From NCBI GenBank assembly GCA_947501025.1, contig CANMUM010000008.1, forward strand, positions 1 through 64,000: a stretch of 64,000 nt of DNA, written 5' to 3'. A model generated the notes under the pieces. The model was not told the DNA's origin. It ran no database searches and saw nothing but the letters and a program-made list of their open reading frames with translations. Position numbers and translations under genes: made by a program. Positions 59,448 through 64,000 of the stretch are shown one piece after another; within the stretch, counting starts at the first letter, position 1; each line of letters starts with the position of its first letter. This DNA comes from an uncultured Paracoccaceae bacterium. Its GTDB lineage: Bacteria > Pseudomonadota > Alphaproteobacteria > Rhodobacterales > Rhodobacteraceae.

Positions 59448-60350
59448 CTAACGCTTTGCCTCTGCCAATATCCAATTTAGAAAACTCCGCGGTTTTTCAT
59501 GCTTCAAAACCAATGAACCCCAACAAATATAATAGGGTTCTGGCATCTCAATTGAGTGTTGGGAAATTCGGATCAATCGACCCAATTCAAGATCAGCAGA
59601 GGCGAAAGATAATTGCGCCAAAGCAATTCCTTGGCCGCTTGCCACAGCTTCTAATGCAGAACCCGAAAGCGAATGGATAGAAACTGGTTTTCGTTTTGGT
59701 GAAGCGAAACCATGCGCCGTAAGCCAAGTCTCCAACCTCGGAACATTGGAGTAATAAGGCCCCCAATCTATATCAACCCAAGGAAGATTTGAAAAATTTG
59801 ACGGTTCAAATGCTTCTGGATGTTTCTTCAGAAATTCGGGTGAACAAACAGGGAAGCAGATATCACGAAATAAAGCGCGCACATGAGGATGACGATCTGA
59901 AGCGGCACCATAAGTTAGACGGAAAGTATGATCTAAAAATTCTGGTTCGGGTTCTCCGTGGGTCGCATCTAGGCGAATCGACACACCTTCATTTATGGCT
60001 TCAAAATTATGTAATTTAGGTAGCAGCCATTTAGTTAATAAGGATGGCAAGCTCGACACATTAATATCGAGCGCTGTATCTTGTTGTGCAATTAGCCTTT
60101 GCGCCTGATGAAGTTTCTCAAATCCCGCAGAAACACCGGCGTGATAAGACTTTGCCTTCGGCAGCAAGGCAGCGCGGCGGCCATCTTTTACAGTCAGCGG
60201 AGTTTGCAAATGCTCTTCTAACAACTTGAGCTGCTGGCTTATCGCACCTGGCGTAACGTTTAATTCTTGTGCGGCTGCCCGCACTGATGCATGGCGACCA
60301 AAGCTTTCAAATGCTTGTAAGGCACGCAATGGGGGTAACTTTGAGTCCAT
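59448..60350 (-). CDS. LysR-family regulator, GcvA-like
   Basis: A 300-residue regulator. The N-terminus LPPLRALQAFESFGRHASVRAAAQELNVTPGAISQQLKLLEE is the GcvA-type winged helix, followed by a type 2 periplasmic-binding-like effector domain. It is upstream of and in the same direction as the oxygenase genes, so it probably regulates them. The effector is unknown. Confidence 0.9.
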   Translation of the reverse strand: MDSKLPPLRALQAFESFGRHASVRAAAQELNVTPGAISQQLKLLEEHLQTPLTVKDGRRAALLPKAKSYHAGVSAGFEKLHQAQRLIAQQDTALDINVSSLPSLLTKWLLPKLHNFEAINEGVSIRLDATHGEPEPEFLDHTFRLTYGAASDRHPHVRALFRDICFPVCSPEFLKKHPEAFEPSNFSNLPWVDIDWGPYYSNVPRLETWLTAHGFASPKRKPVSIHSLSGSALEAVASGQGIALAQLSFASADLELGRLIRISQHSIEMPEPYYICWGSLVLKHEKPRSFLNWILAEAKR

Positions 60351-60523
60351 AGTCTGATTAATCCCAGATTTTTTATGTTATAACAGAAACACTCAACTGT
60401 AGTCGTATATAACTGAATTGTCACATATAAAATTGCTCAATACTTCATTAAGCGCAGACATATTAACCGCCTACAAAGTCAAACTCCGTAGCACTGGGCC
60501 ACAAAATTACGGAAGAAATACTG

Positions 60524-60736
60524 ATGACAATTTAGGCAACCCGCCGCAACGTTTTTGTCGAATCTTTGCACGCCAAAGGCGTGCTGATCAAAGGCTGGCA
60601 GGAAGCTCTTTATCAAAAATGGGCGCGTGTCACGACAGGGCCCGTTGCAGAGAATGATATCTTCTTAGAAGCCTTGAAAGACCTGATCGAGAAAGATATA
60701 GAATCGATCACTAAATCCGAAAAAGGCTCAATATGA
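60524..60736 (+). pseudogene. Small gene with an amber codon at position 4, coupled to bestrophin
   Basis: ATG at 60524 with GGAAG upstream reads Met-Thr-Ile, then TAG at 60533-60535. The same frame then stays open for 66 codons: ATRRNVFVESLHAKGVLIKG, WQEALYQKWARV and more, to a TGA at 60734. The TGA overlaps the bestrophin ATG (ATGA). The protein-like content and coupling suggest a real 70-residue gene in which a Gln codon CAG became TAG, or initiation further in (TTG/GTG codons). No family was recognised. Confidence 0.5.
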
Positions 60737-61638
60737 TCGTCAGAGACCAGCCGCAGGCAATCAAACTTTTCTTCGTTATCCAAGGTTCAATTATACCTCA
60801 AATCTTTGGTAAAATTATATTCGTTTTTCTTCTAACAACCATTGTTATGTTATTGGAGACGTCTGGTTTCGAAGTTCCTCATATCTCCATTTCGGCAATG
60901 GGGGTCTTTGGTGTTGCGCTCTCTCTGTTTCTCGGGTTTCGTAACAATGCAGCCTATGATCGTTGGTGGGAAGCGCGCAAGCAATGGGGTATTATTGTAG
61001 CTGAAATTCGGACATTGGGTCGCCATTTAGAGCTATTTGTTGTGCCCTGCCCAGAACAGGAGAAAATATTATCCGATATCGTCACATATGCCCATCTTCA
61101 CCGTGGTCGTCTACGTAATGTCGATGTGCAAGTAGAACTAGCTCCTTGGATCAGCAAAACAAAACCTGACCAGATGATAACACATCTGAGTTCACCTGAT
61201 ATAGCGCTTCGAACCATTGCCATCCAACTTCGTGAAATGGCTAACAACGGGTTGATATCAGGTTTTGGCCAGATGGCCACTTCAAAAACTCTATCTTCAA
61301 TCGGGTTGGCACAGGCAGCGAATGAAAGAATAAATAATACGCCTCTACCCTTCGTTTATTCGCTTCTCGTTCGTCGGACAACTTACCTGTATTGTATATT
61401 TTTGCCATTTGCCCTAGTGGACGCGGCGAGTATTTTCGCACCATTATACGCGGCTGTTGTCGCGTATGTGTTTTTTGGATTGCAAGCTGTGACAAATGAA
61501 CTGGAATCTCCATTTGGAGAATCAGAAAATGGAGTTCCTCTCAACGCACTTTGTCGCTCGATTGAGATATCGATAAGCGAAATTCTTATGCGCCCATCAC
61601 TTCCTGATATAACGCCAGAACGCTACGTCCTGCGCTAG
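60733..61638 (+). CDS. Bestrophin-family ion channel protein
   Basis: A 301-residue membrane protein of the bacterial bestrophin (UPF0187/YneE) family. Its N-terminal helix is followed by FGVALSLFLGFRNNAAYDRWWEARKQWG, the diagnostic block. INNTPLPFVYSLLVRRTTYLYCIFLPFAL and a C-terminal ELESPFGESENGVPLNALCR match the neck and cytosolic regions. Bacterial homologues form pentameric channels, mostly cation-selective. It is translationally coupled to the small amber-interrupted gene upstream. Confidence 0.92.
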   Translation: MIVRDQPQAIKLFFVIQGSIIPQIFGKIIFVFLLTTIVMLLETSGFEVPHISISAMGVFGVALSLFLGFRNNAAYDRWWEARKQWGIIVAEIRTLGRHLELFVVPCPEQEKILSDIVTYAHLHRGRLRNVDVQVELAPWISKTKPDQMITHLSSPDIALRTIAIQLREMANNGLISGFGQMATSKTLSSIGLAQAANERINNTPLPFVYSLLVRRTTYLYCIFLPFALVDAASIFAPLYAAVVAYVFFGLQAVTNELESPFGESENGVPLNALCRSIEISISEILMRPSLPDITPERYVLR

Positions 61639-61651
61639 GTTTCAATGGTCC

Positions 61652-61662
61652 TGTCAGACTAA
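61652..61662 (+). repeat. TGTCAGACTAA motif, copy 2
   Basis: TGTCAGACTAA followed by ATTGACGA, 13 bases after the bestrophin stop. It is the inverted counterpart of the copy at 46496, so the 15-kb block from fghA to bestrophin is bracketed by outward-facing copies. Confidence 0.45.
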
Positions 61663-61714
61663 ATTGACGATTTCTGTATTCTTGCATAATTTTTTGTTAT
61701 GAGCCAGAAAAATC

Positions 61715-61730
61715 GGCATTGTCAGAGTAA
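61715..61730 (+). repeat. Direct repeat left of IS6 remnant 2
   Basis: GGCATTGTCAGAGTAA, 15 of 16 bases identical to 62037-62052. It flanks the IS6 remnant and is longer than the 8-bp target duplication of IS6 elements, so it is not a simple insertion footprint. Confidence 0.5.
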
Positions 61731-61748
61731 ATCAGCACCTTGAAAAAG

Positions 61749-62036
61749 GGCTCTGTCGCAAGGTTTTCATTAGGTCAAGTATTGGCAGGTTTCCTTGGAT
61801 TTACGCTGCAAGTGCTGCGAATATTTGGAAGCCTGTTTTGTGGTTTGAGACGATTTGATTTTTTCTGATCATGTGAGCGGCTTCAATTCCTGCGAATGTC
61901 GACCTTGCTGATTGGAGCGCCTTAAAGCCCAGCCAAATTTGATCCTGATTTATCAATCACAACCCGCTTTGGGACGCCGTTCTTGGCGATCGCGGTGTTG
62001 AAAAACTTACGAGCAGCGCTTCGTCTTCGATGAGTG
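61749..62036 (-). pseudogene. IS6-family transposase remnant, C-terminal half
   Basis: GGCTCTGTCGCAAG at 61749 matches an IS6-type terminal inverted repeat. The minus strand then encodes HRRRSAARKFFNTAIAKNG, PKRVVIDKSGSNLAGL (the DKSG region of the second catalytic Asp). After an internal deletion and frameshift it encodes GFKALQSARSTFAGIEAAHM and IRKNQIVSNHKTGFQIFAA to a stop at 61801. The N-terminal half is absent. It is inactive. Confidence 0.8.
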
Positions 62037-62052
62037 GGCATTGTCAGACTAA
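62037..62052 (+). repeat. Direct repeat right of IS6 remnant 2
   Basis: GGCATTGTCAGACTAA, a near-exact copy of 61715-61730, abutting the broken edge of the IS6 remnant and the 3' end of the next gene. It contains the TTGTCAGACTAA motif (copy 3). Confidence 0.5.
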
Positions 62053-62059
62053 CTTAATT

Positions 62060-62587
62060 TCAATGGGCGTGTGAGATTTCCCCGCTAGCAATCATCAAAT
62101 GATGGGCTTGGTGATGTGCCCCAATTGTCATAATTCCAAAAAAACCTAAACTGTATAGCTTGTGTAGCTGTTCTTTGGGAGCTGTGATTGTCATAATGGC
62201 GCCAGATGGCGTTTTTTCAATAATTACATTCCATCCTGACTCCGCCGAAAGCATAGGTGCATGAGCCTTAGTCATTCGTTGAATTGAGCCCTTTGTAAGA
62301 CCATCACCCTGAATATCAAAAATCACAGTCATACCAACCCTATTTTTAACAACAATGGCATTTTCTGTGACGTTTTTCATGTCAATGAGATGCGCCCGAA
62401 GTCCATCAATATCAACTCTTTCCCATTCAGTATTAGGGTCTGATCTCAGAATATCTACGATTTCGGCGATAGCTGCAAACATCGACTGGCCAGTCTCAAT
62501 TGGGTTGGGTGAGTTATTGTCACTATGTTGCGCATTCGCATTGGCTGCAAATGTAAGGAGTATTAGTACGCGTAAGAGTTTATTCAT
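62060..62587 (-). CDS. Secreted His-rich protein of unknown function
   Basis: A 175-residue protein with a clear signal peptide (MNKLLRVLILLTFAANANAQ, cleavage after NANA). The mature chain has MFAAIAEIVDILRSDPNTEW and VDIDGLRAHLIDMKNVT, and the C-terminus is rich in His (GAHHQAHHLMIASGEISHAH), which could bind metal or haem. I recognise no named family. It is divergent from a Crp/Fnr gene with an FNR-like palindrome in the gap, so redox control is plausible. Confidence 0.65.
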   Translation of the reverse strand: MNKLLRVLILLTFAANANAQHSDNNSPNPIETGQSMFAAIAEIVDILRSDPNTEWERVDIDGLRAHLIDMKNVTENAIVVKNRVGMTVIFDIQGDGLTKGSIQRMTKAHAPMLSAESGWNVIIEKTPSGAIMTITAPKEQLHKLYSLGFFGIMTIGAHHQAHHLMIASGEISHAH

Positions 62588-62636
62588 TTAATGTCTCATT
62601 TTTCCCTAGCTTAATAGATTAGATATAATTATTATA

Positions 62637-62652
62637 TGATCTAAATCATATT
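62637..62652. promoter_or_regulatory. FNR-like palindrome
   Basis: TATGATCTAAATCATA carries the TGAT-N4-ATCA core of Crp/Fnr-type sites (FNR consensus TTGAT-N4-ATCAA). It lies between the divergent secreted-protein gene and the Crp/Fnr gene, 12 bases before the latter's ATG, so it could mediate autorepression. Confidence 0.5.
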
Positions 62653-62664
62653 GGAGATTTTAAT

Positions 62665-63219
62665 ATGTTTAATAACCATTCTTTTGAATTTAGAAGTCAA
62701 TCTGTATCAAAGGGTGATTATATATTTAGGCAAGGCGAGGCAGCAAATTATGTCTTTATGCTTATATCTGGGAAAATTAGACTTGAGAGGCATCTTTCTG
62801 ACGGTCAAATTTTGATTATCCATCAAACCAGCCAACAGGAAAGTTTTGCAGAAGCCGCGTTATTTTCAGATTTTTACCATTGCGATGCAAAAGCGGTAAA
62901 AGATGTAAAAATTGAAGTTATATCAAAAAATACTATTTTGACAAAAATTAGTAATGATCCAGAATTTGCGATTTCTTTTGTCGAATTGCTCGCAAAACAG
63001 GTTCAATCCTATCGGAATAGATTACAAATCTCATTTATTAGATCGGCAGAAGAACGAATCTTAGCGGCTCTTAAATTGGGTATAGAAATTGAATCTGTAA
63101 TCGAGTTCTCGGGCGCGGTTGGATTAACTCATGAAGCCTGCTATCGATCCTTATCAAAACTTGTAAAATCGAAACAGGTGGTAAAAATCAGGCGAGGGAA
63201 ATACAGGCTGGCTGGTTAA
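62665..63219 (+). CDS. Crp/Fnr-family transcriptional regulator (short)
   Basis: The 184-residue protein has an N-terminal cyclic-nucleotide-binding-like barrel (KGDYIFRQGEAANYVFMLISGKIRLERHLSDGQ) and a C-terminal HTH (GLTHEACYRSLSKLVKSKQVVKIRRGKY). There is no N-terminal cysteine cluster, so it does not sense oxygen through an FNR-type 4Fe-4S centre. The Arg pattern for cAMP binding is also not evident. It is shorter than typical Crp (about 210). The signal is unknown. GGAG precedes the ATG. Confidence 0.85.
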   Translation: MFNNHSFEFRSQSVSKGDYIFRQGEAANYVFMLISGKIRLERHLSDGQILIIHQTSQQESFAEAALFSDFYHCDAKAVKDVKIEVISKNTILTKISNDPEFAISFVELLAKQVQSYRNRLQISFIRSAEERILAALKLGIEIESVIEFSGAVGLTHEACYRSLSKLVKSKQVVKIRRGKYRLAG

Positions 63220-63246
63220 AAAAATTTTCACGCTCAGACTGTATTT

Positions 63247-63260
63247 TTGAATATGATCAG
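63247..63260. promoter_or_regulatory. Weak FNR-like site
   Basis: TTGAATATGATCAG matches eight of ten defined positions of TTGAT-N4-ATCAA. It lies in the 180-base gap after the Crp/Fnr gene, where no downstream plus-strand gene is supported apart from a possible very short hydrophobic frame (63343-63405), so its role is unclear. Confidence 0.2.
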
Positions 63261-63399
63261 GGCAAGTTGAACGGATAAACTAGAGAATGTATGTTTCAGA
63301 GTGAGTAAAGGCTATTGCGGATACCGACGCGATTGAAAGGGTGAATACGATAGACTTGTATTTGAGCATTTTTGTAGTTTCTTTATTTGAATTTATGGG

Positions 63400-63831
63400 T
63401 TAGTTGATCCCATTTGCCCGTTGCAGCTCACGCACAAAAGCAACGATTTTCGCGATTTCTGCCTCGTTTACCTTTGCGACAGGCGGCATATTTCCAAAAG
63501 GCCAATGATGTGCCTGAACACCATTTTGAGCGGCCATGAAAAACGCCAGATCACCATGGTGACTCGGTTCATAAATTTCATGTACAAGTGGAGGAGCAAA
63601 TTCGAATTTGCCTTGTGCTTTGTCACCATGACATGACGCACAATTGGCTTGAAAAAGTTCTTGGCCAGCTTGCGCTTCAACAGAAAAGCTTTCAGGCAGA
63701 ATTACTCGGGCAAGCGGATCACCGCTAGAGAAATTAGGGCTATCGTCGCTGTTTGGAACGCTATCCATCACCCCCTTCACCGCAAAACCTATGAACACGA
63801 GAAAAATAGCGCCTATAAAATATTTTTTCAT
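63400..63831 (-). CDS. Membrane-anchored class I cytochrome c
   Basis: A 143-residue protein with an N-terminal membrane anchor (YFIGAIFLVFIGFAVKG). A periplasmic linker leads to one haem site Cys64-x2-Cys67-His68 (CASCHGDKAQG). The likely Met ligand is in WPFGNMPPVAK. Such monohaem cytochromes shuttle electrons to oxidases or other periplasmic enzymes. A possible tiny hydrophobic frame (63842-63926, ending MVAMAIWMLWAMI) stops 11 bases before its start and may be a fragment of a cotranscribed small membrane protein. Confidence 0.88.
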   Translation of the reverse strand: MKKYFIGAIFLVFIGFAVKGVMDSVPNSDDSPNFSSGDPLARVILPESFSVEAQAGQELFQANCASCHGDKAQGKFEFAPPLVHEIYEPSHHGDLAFFMAAQNGVQAHHWPFGNMPPVAKVNEAEIAKIVAFVRELQRANGIN

Positions 63832-63972
63832 TTCATTTCTCCTAAATCATAGCCCAGAGCATCCAGATGGCCATGGCGACCATCATGGCATTTTCAGTAA
63901 GCGATACAAAACCAAGGGGATATTTTCATTAATTAGCCCTTCTGTCCAGTATTTCGCTTTTGAGTTTTATCA

Positions 63973-64000
63973 TGGCACGTCGCGATCCGTTTAAACATCA
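63973..64000 (+). CDS. Possible start of an IS6-family transposase (cut by window edge)
   Basis: ATG at 63973 opens MARRDPFKH and runs off the window. IS6 transposases commonly begin with a short basic stretch followed by (N/D)PFK or PFR and then a conserved strand. Two other IS6 remnants lie in this window. Only nine residues are visible, so this is a guess from N-terminal resemblance. Confidence 0.25.

Noticed and set aside
60418-60657. 79-codon plus-strand frame before bestrophin
   Set aside because: It runs in a different frame from the coupled small gene and has no ribosome site or protein-like pattern.

Overview
The window looks like a chromosomal segment of an AT-leaning alphaproteobacterium, most likely marine and near Rhodobacterales or Hyphomicrobiales. 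The basis is gene content and order read from the translations: folK-rpoZ-RSH-pdxJ, dnaG-rpoD, rimP-nusA-ylxR-infB behind an alphaproteobacterial-style rimP leader, a single bifunctional RelA/SpoT, a DUF6476-like gene and an MlaC with a twin-arginine-type leader. The order assignment is inference.

Region 1 (1-9.4 kb): a broken pirin/LivM junction, a flavodoxin-like gene with a divergent LysR regulator, and glutamate synthase gltD/gltB with an unrelated alpha/beta hydrolase gene between the two subunits. Region 2 (9.4-37.7 kb) is dense core genome. It holds uppP, mlaC, a tightly overlapped ridA-GDPD-GNAT-rsmD-DUF5665 set, rnhA, ispH, a NYN protein, folK, rpoZ, RSH, pdxJ, topA, rnr, rluD-type, dnaG, rpoD, a small lipoprotein, rimP-nusA-ylxR-infB and tRNA-Lys(TTT).

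Region 3 (37.68-46.5 kb) is accessory. Directly after tRNA-Lys lies a Tn7/Mu-type transposition operon on the minus strand: TnsA-like nuclease, TnsB-like DDE transposase, TniB/TnsC ATPase and TniQ/TnsD. A small Ner-like regulator and a perfect palindromic operator sit upstream of it, and an array of short phased repeats marks the tRNA-side end. Beyond it are small secreted or lipoprotein genes. One of these has a structured leader in which a terminator, an alternative pairing and ribosome-site sequestration appear mutually exclusive. A truncated HELTH-motif gene follows, then an IS6-family transposase remnant.

Region 4 (46.5-62.1 kb) is catabolic. It contains glutathione-dependent formaldehyde oxidation (fghA, adhC), a full five-enzyme histidine utilisation set (hutF, hutIHGU, hutC) with a nonsense-interrupted hutD, and a VanA/VanB-like Rieske oxygenase and reductase with a LysR regulator. 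It ends with a bestrophin preceded by a small gene carrying an early amber codon. All three degradation routes release or consume one-carbon units (formaldehyde or formate). HutH/G/U are visibly more GC-rich than their surroundings. A second IS6 remnant closes the block; the two remnants are complementary halves broken at the same motif.

Region 5 (62.1-64 kb): a secreted His-rich protein, a Crp/Fnr regulator under an FNR-like palindrome, a membrane-anchored cytochrome c, and what may be the start of another IS6-type transposase at the right edge.
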